Source: Thermocatellispora tengchongensis
Lineage (GTDB): Bacteria; Actinomycetota; Actinomycetes; Streptosporangiales; Streptosporangiaceae
Assembly: GCF_014202315.1 (NCBI RefSeq)
Contig: NZ_JACHGN010000017.1
Location: 186,001-250,000 of the forward strand
DNA length: 64,000 nt
Direction: 5' to 3'
In this document: one piece after another, positions 48,989 to 57,743 of the stretch
Numbering within the stretch: position 1 is the first letter of the stretch
How the letters are laid out: the number at the start of each line of letters is the position of its first letter
Program-made: the position numbers and the translations under genes
Notes under the pieces: model-generated
Seen by the model: the letters and a program-made list of their open reading frames with translations, nothing else
Database searches by the model: none
What the model was told of the DNA's origin: nothing

Positions 48989-49488
48989 TCACGCGTAGGC
49001 AGGCGGCGACCTGGTCTCCAGGTCGGTGCCGTTCATGACCGCCGGGTCCATCACATCCAGCAGTCGCAAGGCCTGCTCTGCGGCACCGGCCCGGATGCGC
49101 AGCCGTCGCCTCGGCCTGGCCCGCGAGGCTTCGAGCTCGCGCCGCAGCCGGCTGAGATCGGAGTCGAGCAGGCGTCCGCGCCACTTGCGCACCTTGCGGG
49201 CCACGATCACGGTCTCGACGTTGGTGCGGCCCATCAGCGAGACGACCGCCCCGGGCACATTGTTGAGCGGGGCCACGTTGAGCGCGGTGACGTCGCGATG
49301 TCGGCCTGCTTGCCGGGCGGCAGCGTGCCGGTCCTGCCGTCGAGCCCGAGGTGCTTGGCGCCGTTGATGGTCGCGTACTGCAGCACTTCCCGGACGGTGA
49401 GCAGCTCCACGGCCGGCGTCGGCCGGTGGTTCGGCGGCTCCCAGCCCGCCGTGGTCCGCAGCCTCGCCCCTGCTCGCGTCACGGCCAT
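48989..49488 (-). pseudogene. Frameshifted, truncated amidohydrolase/deaminase
   Basis: The first frame (ATG 49488) reads ARLRTTAGWEPPNHRPT, LTVREVLQYATINGAKHLGL and TGTLPPGKQADI, the end of a cytosine-deaminase/chlorohydrolase-like barrel. Near 49295 the frame shifts, and TALNVAPLNNVPGAVVSLMG, VETVIVARKVRKWRG and a helical tail follow to the stop at 48989. The N-terminal two thirds with the metal ligands is missing. The short distance between the two frames suggests loss of a few bases and codons at the junction. Confidence 0.8.
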
Positions 49489-49699
49489 GTGCCGTTGTCC
49501 ACGCCGCCGATCGGAGGTGTGGTCGTTGCGGCTGCGGGGCGTTTGTGGTCGCATAGCTGACCATGTGCGCTTGCCTGATCCCTCTGGGCGGCCAGGTGTG
49601 TGCGCCGGTGCCCGGACCTGCTGTGGGACCACCGTTCGCAGGACCCCCGTCGGGGTATCAACCTGCGCTCAGCGGTTCCGGACGCGGGTGAGGCGGAGC
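49489..49699. promoter_or_regulatory. Upstream region of the potassium transporter gene
   Basis: About 210 bases without a credible gene. It should contain the trkH/ktrB promoter. I looked for a c-di-AMP-type riboswitch and saw no convincing conserved core. Confidence 0.35.
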
Positions 49700-51076
49700 A
49701 TGAAGGCATCGAGGCGGCGGGGCGGGCCGGCTCTCGGCTTCAGCGGGCTGTTCGGCCGGTTCCAGCACCCCGCGCAAGTCGTGGTCGGTGTGTTCGCCCT
49801 GACCATCGGCATCGGCACGCTGCTGCTCAAGACGCCGATGGCCACCTCCGCGCCCGGCTCGGTCGACTGGCTGACCGCGCTGTTCACCGCGACCTCGGCC
49901 GTCTGCGTGACCGGCCTGGTCGTCGTCGATACCGCCTCGACCTGGTCGGCCTTCGGCGAAGTGGTGATCGCGCTGCTGTTCCAAGCGGGTGGGCTCGGCA
50001 TCATGACCCTGGGCACCCTGTTCGCCCTGCTCATCTCCGGCCGCCTGGGGCTGCGCGCCCGGCTGCTGGCCCAAGCCGAACGCAAGGCGCTCGGTGCGCC
50101 GAACCTGCGCCGCGTGGTTCGCAACGTGGTGTTGTTCACCCTGACGGTCGAGGCGCTCGCGGCCATCGTGCTGACCGTCCGGTTCTCCGCCGCCTACGAC
50201 CACGACTTCGGACGCGCGCTGTATCTCGGCGTCTTCCACTCGATGTCCGCCTTCAACAACGCCGGTTTCGCGCTGTGGCCCGACAGCCTGACGCGATTCG
50301 CCACCGATCCCTGGATCTGCCTGACCATCGCGATGACCGTCCTGACGGGCGCGCTCGGCTTTCCCGTCGTGTTCGAGCTGTGGCGGCAGTGGCGCCACCC
50401 GAGGCGCTGGTCGGTCCTGACTCGCATCACCGTGGGCGTCACCGTCGTCCTGCTCGTGGCCGGCACGCTGATCTTCCTGATCACCGAATGGAACAACCCG
50501 CGCACCATGGGGCCGATGTCCGACAGCGACAAGCTGCTGGCCAGCTTCTTCCTGACCGTGATGCGCACCGGCGGGTTCAACACCGTCGACCTGTCCCAGT
50601 TGAATCCGTCCAGTTGGCTGCTCAGCGACCTGCTGATGTTCATCGGCGGCGGCAGCGCAGGTACCGCGGGTGGCATCAAGGTGACCGTCCTCGGCCTGAT
50701 GGTCTTCATGGTGTGGACCGAGATGCGCGGGTACGCCGATGTGAACATCGGCCCCCGGCAGATTCCCGCCACGGCGCAGCGCCAGGCCATCGCCATCACC
50801 CTGATGGGGGTGAGCCTGGTCGCGGTCTCGGCCTACCTCCTGGTGGTGATCAGCCCGCACATGCTGGACCAAGTCCTGTTCGAGGCCATCTCGGCGTTCG
50901 GCACGGTGGGCATGTCGCTGGGCATCACCGCAGCCCTTCCCCCGGCCGGGCACCTGCTGCTGATCGTGTTGATGTTCGTCGGCAGGACGGGACCGCTCAC
51001 CCTCGGCTCGGCGCTGGCCCTGCGCGAACGCGACCGTCGCTATGAACTGCCCAAGGAATACCTGATCGTCGGCTGA
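49700..51076 (+). CDS. TrkH/KtrB-type potassium transporter subunit
   Basis: A 458-residue membrane protein with four M1-P-M2 repeats. The selectivity-filter segments are visible: SAVCVTGL (about 69-76), SAFNNAGF (about 184-191), MRTGGFNT (about 288-295) and AFGTVGMSLG (about 398-407). It forms the K+ (possibly Na+-coupled) channel part of a Ktr/Trk system. The cytosolic KtrA/TrkA RCK subunit is not next to it and must be encoded elsewhere. ATG 49700 has a weak GGAG site, and GTG 49688 in the same frame is an alternative. Confidence 0.9.
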   Translation: MKASRRRGGPALGFSGLFGRFQHPAQVVVGVFALTIGIGTLLLKTPMATSAPGSVDWLTALFTATSAVCVTGLVVVDTASTWSAFGEVVIALLFQAGGLGIMTLGTLFALLISGRLGLRARLLAQAERKALGAPNLRRVVRNVVLFTLTVEALAAIVLTVRFSAAYDHDFGRALYLGVFHSMSAFNNAGFALWPDSLTRFATDPWICLTIAMTVLTGALGFPVVFELWRQWRHPRRWSVLTRITVGVTVVLLVAGTLIFLITEWNNPRTMGPMSDSDKLLASFFLTVMRTGGFNTVDLSQLNPSSWLLSDLLMFIGGGSAGTAGGIKVTVLGLMVFMVWTEMRGYADVNIGPRQIPATAQRQAIAITLMGVSLVAVSAYLLVVISPHMLDQVLFEAISAFGTVGMSLGITAALPPAGHLLLIVLMFVGRTGPLTLGSALALRERDRRYELPKEYLIVG

Positions 51077-51619
51077 CTCAAGCCGTGCGCCCATCGCGCT
51101 CGTCGATCTCGTGGTCGTCGCACGAGAAGGACGCTCTCGCTGACCTTGGTGCCGGGGGAGCCGCTGCTGGTCTCCGGCAGATTCCGCAGCATCATCTTTG
51201 CCGTTCGCCGACCTTGCCCGTCTGTGGCGGACGGTGAAGAGTGAGGACGCGGGCATCTCCCGGCCCTCCCCGGGAAGCTGCGGAGATGCCCGTCAACGTC
51301 GGCTGTCGACTCCCTCTCGCTGTTCGTATCGGCGCTCCTCCCGTGGCCTGATGTTGCCGTTCTCCGGCAAGGACCGGTCCGCGGAGTCTGCGGCCGGACG
51401 CCCTTGTCGCGTGCGCCGTGGACGGGACATCCTCGATGCGGGAGGGCCACCGCCCGAAGGTGACGTCCGTGCTGGGCGAAGTCGCCGCGAATCGTCAGGT
51501 GGCCGGGACGCGGCACCGCGTCCGATCCCGCCGGTTCCCGCGCCTGGCGGCGCTCGTGCGTGTCATGGGCATGCCCTGCCGCGGGCCGGCCGCCGTTCCC
51601 GATCGTGATTGGAGTGTTC
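51077..51619. other. Intergenic region between trkH-like and nhaA genes
   Basis: These 543 bases contain no convincing gene on either strand. The minus-strand frame across 51040-51714 is basic and motif-free. The region should hold the nhaA promoter and leader. No riboswitch class was recognised. Confidence 0.45.
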
Positions 51620-52915
51620 ATGACCGGCGCTTCGCGTCGTGCCTTTCGCCTGTTCGACCGGCTCTCCTGGGCCGAGTCCCGCCGTATCGCCGACATCCTG
51701 CGCAAGGAGACCATCGGCGGCGCTCTGCTGCTGGGCGGCGCCGCGGTGGCGATGGCGTGGGCGAACTCTCCGTGGGCGGGTACGTACGAGGCGGTGCGCG
51801 CCTACACGATCGGTCCCGCGTCGCTGCATCTGAACCTCGACCTCGCGACCTGGGCGGCCGATGGGCTGCTGGCCGTCTTCTTCTTCGTCGCCGGCCTGGA
51901 GCTCAAGCGGGAGTTCGTCGCGGGGGATCTGCGGCAGCCGCGCCGCGCGGCGGTGCCGGTCTGCGCCGCCGTCGGCGGTGTCGTCATCCCGGCCGCGCTG
52001 TACCTGCTGCTCACCCGGGACGCCGACGGCGCCGCCGCGGGCTGGGCGATCCCCACCGCGACCGACATCGCCTTCGCCCTGGCGGTGCTGGCGGTCATCG
52101 GCCGCTACCTGCCCGCCGCGCTGCGTACGTTCCTGCTCACCCTGGCCGTGGTGGACGACCTGCTGGCCATCGTGATCATCGCCGTCTTCTACACCGGCGA
52201 CCTGGCGCCGGTCCCGCTGCTGGCCGCCGTGGCGCCGCTTGCGATCTTCGCGGTGCTGGTGCGGCGTGGGGTGCGCTCGGGGTGGCTGCTGCTGCCGGCG
52301 GCGGTCGCGGTCTGGGCGCTGGTGCACGCGTCCGGCGTGCACGCCACCGTCGCCGGCGTACTGCTGGCCTTCGCCGTGCCGGTGCACCGGAGCGAGCGGG
52401 CCGGCGGCCCTGAGGCGGGCTCTGGCCTGGCCGAGCACTTCGAGCACCGCTTCCGGCCGATCTCGGCCGGGATCGCGGTGCCCGTCTTCGCGCTGCTGGC
52501 GGCCGGGGTGCCCGTGGGCGGTCTGGACGGCGTCACCGCGGCGCTGACCGACCCGGTCGCGGTGGGCGTCATCGCCGGCCTGGTCGTCGGCAAGCCGCTC
52601 GGGATCATGGCCGCCACCTGGCTCGTGGCCCGCTTCACCCGGGCTCATCTCGATGAGGGGCTGAGCTGGATCGACGTGCTGGGCCTGGCGGTCCTGTCCG
52701 GCATCGGGTTCACGGTGTCGCTGCTCATCGGAGGGCTCGCCTTCGACACCGGGAGTGGCCGGGGCGAGTACGTCACGATGGGCGTGCTGACCGGTTCCGT
52801 CGTGGCGGCGCTCCTGGCGGCGGTGATCCTGCGGCTGCGCGACCGTGTCTACCGGCGGCTCCACGAGGCCGAAACCGCGGCCTCCGAGGTGTCGGCGACC
52901 GCCGGTGGCCGGTAA
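51620..52915 (+). CDS. nhaA: Na+/H+ antiporter NhaA
   Basis: A 431-residue NhaA antiporter with about twelve helices. The family signatures are [18 protein letters not shown] (about 91-108), [17 protein letters not shown] (about 149-165) and the ion-binding aspartate pair in [13 protein letters not shown] (about 177-189). The usual N-terminal [13 protein letters not shown] helix is present. ATG 51620 follows TTGGAG. It would expel Na+ in exchange for protons. It neighbours a K+ transporter on one side and a CPA1 antiporter a few genes later on the other. Confidence 0.93.
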   Translation: MTGASRRAFRLFDRLSWAESRRIADILRKETIGGALLLGGAAVAMAWANSPWAGTYEAVRAYTIGPASLHLNLDLATWAADGLLAVFFFVAGLELKREFVAGDLRQPRRAAVPVCAAVGGVVIPAALYLLLTRDADGAAAGWAIPTATDIAFALAVLAVIGRYLPAALRTFLLTLAVVDDLLAIVIIAVFYTGDLAPVPLLAAVAPLAIFAVLVRRGVRSGWLLLPAAVAVWALVHASGVHATVAGVLLAFAVPVHRSERAGGPEAGSGLAEHFEHRFRPISAGIAVPVFALLAAGVPVGGLDGVTAALTDPVAVGVIAGLVVGKPLGIMAATWLVARFTRAHLDEGLSWIDVLGLAVLSGIGFTVSLLIGGLAFDTGSGRGEYVTMGVLTGSVVAALLAAVILRLRDRVYRRLHEAETAASEVSATAGGR

Positions 52916-52952
52916 GCGGGAGCCGGTGCAGGCAGGCGCACGCAGAACCGCC

Positions 52953-52969
52953 GGCCGGGCCGCCCGGCC
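52953..52969 (+). terminator. Possible terminator after nhaA
   Basis: A 7-bp GC stem (GGCCGGG / CCCGGCC) with a 3-base loop, 38 bases past the nhaA stop. It has no T-run. Confidence 0.4.
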
Positions 52970-53100
52970 CGGCGACCGCTTCGACCTGGCGGACATAGCC
53001 GCCCGTGCCGGCGCCGGGGCGTGCCCTCCCTGCGGCTGCGGGAATACCTTGCCGCCGTCGCCGGAATCATGCGGGCGAGCAGGTCGTCTCCGCTCGCACG

Positions 53101-53868
53101 TCAGGGGCGATCGGGACCGGCGTCGGGCCGGAAGAGCCGGATGAGTTCCATCGGCACCGGGAAGGCGACGGTCGAACCAGGCTGGGCCGCCGCGTCCACC
53201 ATGGAGCCGAGAGTGCGCAACTGCATCGCCGCCGGGTGCTCCTCCAGGATCCCCGCCGCGTCGCCCAGGTTCCGGGCGGCCTCCTTCTCTCCCAGCGAGT
53301 GGATCACCCGCGCCCGGCGGTCCCGCTCGGCCTCGGCCTGCCGGGCCATGGCCCGGCGCATCGTCTCGGGCAGCGACACGTCCCGCACCTCGACCAGGGA
53401 CACCTTCACCCCCCACGGGTTGGTGAGGTCGTCGATGACCCGGGCGAGCTGCTGGTTGATCTCCTCGCGTTTCATCAGCAGATCGTCCAGGCTGCGCTGG
53501 CCGAGGATGCTGCGCAGGGTCGTCTGGGCGATCTTGGAGGTGGCGACCCGGTAGTCCTCGATCGCGATCACCGACCTGACCGGATCGAGCACCTGGAAGT
53601 ACGTCACCGCGTCCACCCTCACGGTCACGTTGTCGGAGGTGATGATCTCCTGCGGCGGGACGTCGGCGGTCTGGATGCGCAGATCGACCCGGACCATCCG
53701 ATCGACGATCGGGATGATGAGGAACAACCCCGGCCCTTTGGCCGCCTGGACCCGGCCCAGGCGGAAGATCACGCCCCGCTCGTACTCCGGGACTATCTTG
53801 ACCGCGTTGCCGATGATGAACAGCAGCACAAGCGCGGCGATGCCGATTCCGATCAAGGTTCCGTTCAC
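53101..53868 (-). CDS. Slipin/SPFH (Band 7) family membrane protein
   Basis: A 255-residue stomatin-like protein. One N-terminal membrane segment (about 5-25) is followed by the Band 7 core (RGVIFRLGRVQAAKGPGLFL, IITSDNVTVRVDAVTYFQV). A charged coiled segment comes next (ARQAEAERDRRARVIHSLGE, about 186-205). It starts 15 bases after the NfeD-type protease gene, the conserved pairing of slipin and NfeD seen across bacteria and archaea. It is thought to organise membrane microdomains and to be a client or partner of the protease. Confidence 0.9.
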   Translation of the reverse strand: MNGTLIGIGIAALVLLFIIGNAVKIVPEYERGVIFRLGRVQAAKGPGLFLIIPIVDRMVRVDLRIQTADVPPQEIITSDNVTVRVDAVTYFQVLDPVRSVIAIEDYRVATSKIAQTTLRSILGQRSLDDLLMKREEINQQLARVIDDLTNPWGVKVSLVEVRDVSLPETMRRAMARQAEAERDRRARVIHSLGEKEAARNLGDAAGILEEHPAAMQLRTLGSMVDAAAQPGSTVAFPVPMELIRLFRPDAGPDRP

Positions 53869-53883
53869 GATGCGCTCCCTCGC

Positions 53884-55254
53884 TCACGCGTCACCGTCAG
53901 ACGCCGACGGGTCCTCGCGCAGCGGCTCCACCACCAGCGTGAGTCCGTCCACATCCGTGACGCGGACGTCCTGCCCCGGGCTCAGCGGCCCTCCGGTGCT
54001 GCGCGCCGCCCACCAGGCGCCGTCCATGAAGATCCGGCCGCGGTCGCCCTCGCTCTCGCCCACCTGGGCCGTCCGGCCGACGAGCGCCGACGTCCCGGTG
54101 GCCGCGCTGCCGTGCCTGGTCCGGTAGACGATCCGGCCCGCGATGACGGCCAGGACCACGATGACCACGGCCGTCGGCAGGGCGACCATGGGGTCCACGC
54201 GCACGCCCTGCGCCTCGTCGAACAGGAACACCCCCGCCAGGACGAGCACGACGCCGCCGCCTATCGCGAACCCGGCGATGCCCGGCGCGAACAACTCGGC
54301 CAGGAACAGGCCCGCCGCGATGAGAAGCAGCACGACCCCGGCCGCGTTCACCGGCAGGACGGCCATGCCGAACAGCGCGAGCACCAGGGAGACCGCACCC
54401 ACGATCCCGGCCACGCCGATGCCGGGAGAGGCCAGCTCGTACAGCAGGCCGAGCAGGCCCAGCGTGAACAGGATGTAGGCGATGTTGGGGCTGGCGAGGA
54501 ACTGCTGCACCTGACGCAGCCATCCCCACTCCGCGCGATCGGCCCGCGCCACGGCGGTGCGCAGCGTGACCGTACGGTCGCCCGCCACCCGTACCTGCCG
54601 CCCGTCCACCGCGCTCAGCGCCTCCCGCAGCGAGGACGCCTGGGCGTCCACCACCCCCGTCCGCACGGCCTGGCTCACGTCGAGCGAGCGGCCCTCGCGC
54701 ACCATGGCCCCGGCGAACTCGACGTCGCGGCCACGCAGCCGGGCCAGCGACTCGGCATGGGCGGCGGCGTCATTGATCACCTTGGCGCCCAGGTCCTCGC
54801 CCTGCATGCCCACCGGCGTGGCCGCGCCGATGGAGGTACCGGGCGCCATCACCGCCGCGTGCGCCGCCAGCGTGATCACCGCTCCCGCGGACGCCGCCCG
54901 GGCTCCCTGCGGCGACACGTAGACGATCACCGGCGTCTCACTCGCCAGAATGTCCTGCACGATCGCCCGCATCGACTCCGCCAACCCACCGGGCGTGTCC
55001 AGCTCGATCACGTACGCGGCATGCCCCTCCCGCTGCGCCCGGCCCAGCGTCTCCTCGACATGGTCCGCCACCACAGGTGTGATCTCCGTCGCCACCGTGG
55101 TCACCAGGACGCGTTCCACGCGGGTCTCGGCGACCCCTTCCTGCATCGCCGTCATGCCTCCGGACAACGCGATGACCGCGGACAGCACCACGAACGCGAT
55201 CAGATGGCAGCCCACCGTGGTGGCCCGGAGGAGACCGCGGCTACGAGACCGCAC
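53884..55254 (-). CDS. NfeD family membrane-bound serine protease
   Basis: A 456-residue protein: signal or anchor helix (about 10-30), ClpP-like protease domain (50-230), membrane helices (about 245-385) and C-terminal NfeD OB-fold domain (395-450, GRTAQVGESEGDRGRIFMDG). The catalytic serine is in GARAASAGAVITLAA (about residue 122) and the lysine probably in DLGAKVINDAAA. GTG 55254-55252 follows GGGGGGAAG. It is the full-length NfeD1b-type partner of the downstream slipin gene and is predicted to cut membrane proteins. Confidence 0.92.
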   Translation of the reverse strand: MRSRSRGLLRATTVGCHLIAFVVLSAVIALSGGMTAMQEGVAETRVERVLVTTVATEITPVVADHVEETLGRAQREGHAAYVIELDTPGGLAESMRAIVQDILASETPVIVYVSPQGARAASAGAVITLAAHAAVMAPGTSIGAATPVGMQGEDLGAKVINDAAAHAESLARLRGRDVEFAGAMVREGRSLDVSQAVRTGVVDAQASSLREALSAVDGRQVRVAGDRTVTLRTAVARADRAEWGWLRQVQQFLASPNIAYILFTLGLLGLLYELASPGIGVAGIVGAVSLVLALFGMAVLPVNAAGVVLLLIAAGLFLAELFAPGIAGFAIGGGVVLVLAGVFLFDEAQGVRVDPMVALPTAVVIVVLAVIAGRIVYRTRHGSAATGTSALVGRTAQVGESEGDRGRIFMDGAWWAARSTGGPLSPGQDVRVTDVDGLTLVVEPLREDPSASDGDA

Positions 55255-55492
55255 GTCCGTACTTCCCCCCGACTCGTCTTACAGACGGCGCCTACCCGTG
55301 AAGGCCGGGAGCTCACGTGGCCACACGGCCCCTCACCAGGGCCACTTCACCGGCTCCAGGACCTTGACCCCGGCGCGCCCGTCGTGCGCCCACTCGCCGA
55401 TCACCATCTCGCCGGCCCTCACCCCTTCACCACGCCGACCGGCGAAATAACGAACTGCCGATCGTGCTCGCCGTGCTGTGTCGCGAGCCGGA
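55255..55492. other. Short intergenic region with a possible minus-strand gene tail
   Basis: A minus-strand frame ending at about 55338 reads VIGEWAHDGRAGVKVLEPVK and then stops. This looks like the C-terminal 30 residues of a lost gene. The remaining bases should contain the NfeD promoter. No other feature was seen. Confidence 0.35.
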
Positions 55493-56719
55493 TCAAGATG
55501 GTGCTCGCTTGCGGGCGCGCTCGCTCAGGCGCCGGGCGGTGCCGTACCAGGCGGGGACCTCCCGCTCGTCGTCGAACCAGCGGGCCACCACGACATCGGT
55601 GGAGGAGTGCAGCAGGATCGACAGCACGATGGCCACGGCGACCAGTTGGAACACCTCCTGGGCGGTGGCGATGCCCGAGCCGAGCACGATGAGGCCGTAG
55701 ACCACCGACGCGAACCCCTTGGGGCCGAACCAGGCCACCGCGGCCTGCTCGCGCACGGACAGACCAGAGCCGAGGAAGGAGATCCAGATCGCGACGGGCC
55801 GGGCGATCACCAGAGCGAGCAGCGCGAACAGCCATCCTCGCCAGCCGACCGCGCCCAGCAGAGCCGGGGTGATCAAGGCGCCGAAGACCAGCAGCGCGGC
55901 CAGCTTCAGCATTTCGGCGATCAGCTCGCCGAAATGCTCGAACGATTCGCGCTGCCGCTGCCCGAAGGTGGCCACGGTGATGCCGGCGGCGAACGCCGCC
56001 AGGAACAGGTTGCCATGGGTGATCTTGCCGAGGGCGAGCACGAGCAGGCCGATGGCCAGGGCATTGAGCGGCTCGTACTGGGTGGAGGCGGCGAACCAGC
56101 GGGTCCGCTCCAGCTTGATCGCCACCCAGGGCACGACCACGCCGATCACGATGCCGAGACCGAGTTCCGCGGCGAGCTCACCCAGGTGGAGGTCTGCCGA
56201 ACCGGCCGTGACGGCCAGGAAGACCATCACGAACGGCAGGGCCAGACCGTCGTTGACGCCCGACTCCACGTTGAGCAACTGGCGCAGGCGCGGCGGCACC
56301 TTCTCGTTGCCGACCAGCGCGGCGGCGAACACCGGGTCGGTGGGGGCGAGGATCGCGCCGATCAGCAGCGACTCGATCCAGCCCAGCCCGACCAGGTAGT
56401 GGGCTCCCAGCGCGGTGATGACCAGGGTGAGGGGCAGGCCCCAGCCGAGCGCGCGGCCGGGCAGCCGCCACGCCGTGCGCAGGTCGGCCCATCCCACGCG
56501 CATGCCGTCGGTGAACAGCACCGCGAACAGGGCGAGTTCCGCCAGGGTGCCGACCACGTCGTCGCCTGCGGTGGCCGAGACCACGCCGAGCACCCCGTCG
56601 CCGAGCACGAAACCGGCCACCAGGAACAATGCCGCCGTCGAGAGGATGGTCCGGTGGGCCAGGCTGGAGAGCAGCACCGCGAGCAGCAGCACGGAGGCGA
56701 ACGCGGTGAGAAGGGACAT
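55493..56719 (-). CDS. CPA1-type cation:proton antiporter
   Basis: A 408-residue Na+(K+)/H+ antiporter with 12-13 helices. The ion-binding helices are represented by LAPTDPVFAAAL (about 124-135) and NVESGVNDGLALPFV (about 149-163). The arginine-bearing helix is near LVIARPVAIW, and WFGPKGFASVVYG (about 329-341) is typical for the family. Start ATG 56719 follows GGAGG. Together with NhaA and the K+ transporter it forms an ion-homeostasis cluster. Confidence 0.9.
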   Translation of the reverse strand: MSLLTAFASVLLLAVLLSSLAHRTILSTAALFLVAGFVLGDGVLGVVSATAGDDVVGTLAELALFAVLFTDGMRVGWADLRTAWRLPGRALGWGLPLTLVITALGAHYLVGLGWIESLLIGAILAPTDPVFAAALVGNEKVPPRLRQLLNVESGVNDGLALPFVMVFLAVTAGSADLHLGELAAELGLGIVIGVVVPWVAIKLERTRWFAASTQYEPLNALAIGLLVLALGKITHGNLFLAAFAAGITVATFGQRQRESFEHFGELIAEMLKLAALLVFGALITPALLGAVGWRGWLFALLALVIARPVAIWISFLGSGLSVREQAAVAWFGPKGFASVVYGLIVLGSGIATAQEVFQLVAVAIVLSILLHSSTDVVVARWFDDEREVPAWYGTARRLSERARKRAPS

Positions 56720-56809
56720 CGAGTGCCTCCAGGTACGTCGGCGTCATGACCTTGCCGACCAGACTTCCCGGCGCACCGCGCCATACGGTAGCAGCATCAC
56801 CATTGACGG

Positions 56810-57247
56810 TTAGGTGTGGTGTCTCAGGATGTTGGTTCCACGAGGTCCTCGCTGGTCAGCTACCTCGCGCAGCAGCTCGCCGGTCGGCGGGCCGAGGTCA
56901 CGGAGCCGGTCGAGTCCTCGCCTCACCGGGATGCGGCGTCACGGTCGCCGGCGCGACCGTGACGCCGTGCGGCCGCTGAAGGTCGGCGGCGAGCCGCGCG
57001 GGCCCATGCTTGGTCTGCGCGGCTCGCCGCAATGCCTCTACCAGGTCAGCGATGTCCTCGTCGGGGCGGGGGAGTGGTCAAGCAGGCCGTTCTCGCCGTC
57101 CGCGCGCCGGCGGGCGTACCACTTGGCCAGGCAGCGGCGCGACAGCCCGGCATCGGCAGCGATGTGCGCGATCGGCCGGCCGGCGTCGCCCGGCTGCAGC
57201 CAGTAGGACCGGAGGATCTCAGGGCTCCCGCGTGAGCGGCCGTGCAT
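56810..57247 (-). pseudogene. IS481-family transposase remnant
   Basis: The minus strand carries the N-terminal helix-turn-helix part (GRPIAHIAADAGLSRRCLAK, then GENGLLDHSPAPTR). In shifted frames follow DLVEALRRAAQTKHGPARLA, HGVTVAPATV and LDRLRDLGPPTGELLREVAD, ending in a chance TAA at 56810-56812. The DDE catalytic part is absent. Terminal inverted repeats were not seen. It is an old insertion-sequence fragment with at least two frame changes. Confidence 0.75.
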
Positions 57248-57251
57248 GGCG

Positions 57252-57650
57252 TCAACGTGCGAACTTTTCGATGGCTGCCGGGGTGACGGGGGTGAAGAAG
57301 TTGACGAGGTTGCCGTCGGGGTCGCGGAACAGCAGCGACCGGTTGCCCCACGGCATCGTGGTGGGCTCGGTGACGAAGTCGGTGACGAAGCCGGTCAGGT
57401 TCTGGTGAATGCGGTCCACGTCGTCGACGAGGAACTCGATGATCACGCTCTGGTTGTCGGCCGGGCGGGCGGAGCCCGGGGCGAACAGTGGGACGGTGCG
57501 GGTGCCGGCGATCGCGAGGGTGGCGTTGGGGGTCTTGAGTTCGGCGAAGTCCTCGGTGGCCCACGTCGCCTGCGCCCCGGTGGCTCGCTCGTAGAACTCG
57601 ACCAGGCGCGCTACGTCGCCGGTAATGATGCGGATCGAGACGAAGTCCAT
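57252..57650 (-). CDS. VOC (glyoxalase/bleomycin-resistance) family protein
   Basis: A 132-residue vicinal-oxygen-chelate protein with two beta-alpha-beta-beta-beta modules. Visible are MDFVSIRIITGDVARLVEFY at the start, IIEFLVDDVDRIHQNL in the second half, and the GNRSLLFRDPDGNLVNFFTP ending typical of the family. A AAGGAGAT site precedes ATG 57650. It is divergent from a WYL regulator with a perfect 10-bp dyad in between, so that regulator probably controls it. It could bind or modify an electrophilic metabolite or drug. The substrate is unknown. Confidence 0.88.
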   Translation of the reverse strand: MDFVSIRIITGDVARLVEFYERATGAQATWATEDFAELKTPNATLAIAGTRTVPLFAPGSARPADNQSVIIEFLVDDVDRIHQNLTGFVTDFVTEPTTMPWGNRSLLFRDPDGNLVNFFTPVTPAAIEKFAR

Positions 57651-57699
57651 GGAAATCTCCTTGGCTGTGCTGGAGGCGTGCACGTCGCAGACTAGGAGA

Positions 57700-57726
57700 A
57701 ATACTGGACAGAATCGGTCCAGTATT
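57700..57726. promoter_or_regulatory. WYL-regulator operator between VOC and WYL genes
   Basis: Perfect inverted repeat AATACTGGAC-7-GTCCAGTATT in the 93-base gap between the divergent VOC gene and WYL gene. It ends 17 bases before ATG 57744. Confidence 0.8.
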
Positions 57727-57743
57727 CGCGTTAGGCTGCGAAC

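Noticed and set aside
49489-49699. Possible c-di-AMP (ydaO-type) riboswitch before the K+ transporter
   Set aside because: Such riboswitches occur at K+ transporter genes in actinobacteria, but I could not find the conserved core or its pairing here.
51040-51714. Minus-strand 224-codon frame between trkH-like and nhaA genes
   Set aside because: Basic composition with no recognisable motif, overlaps the nhaA start and trkH end, and lacks G/C third-position bias along its length.
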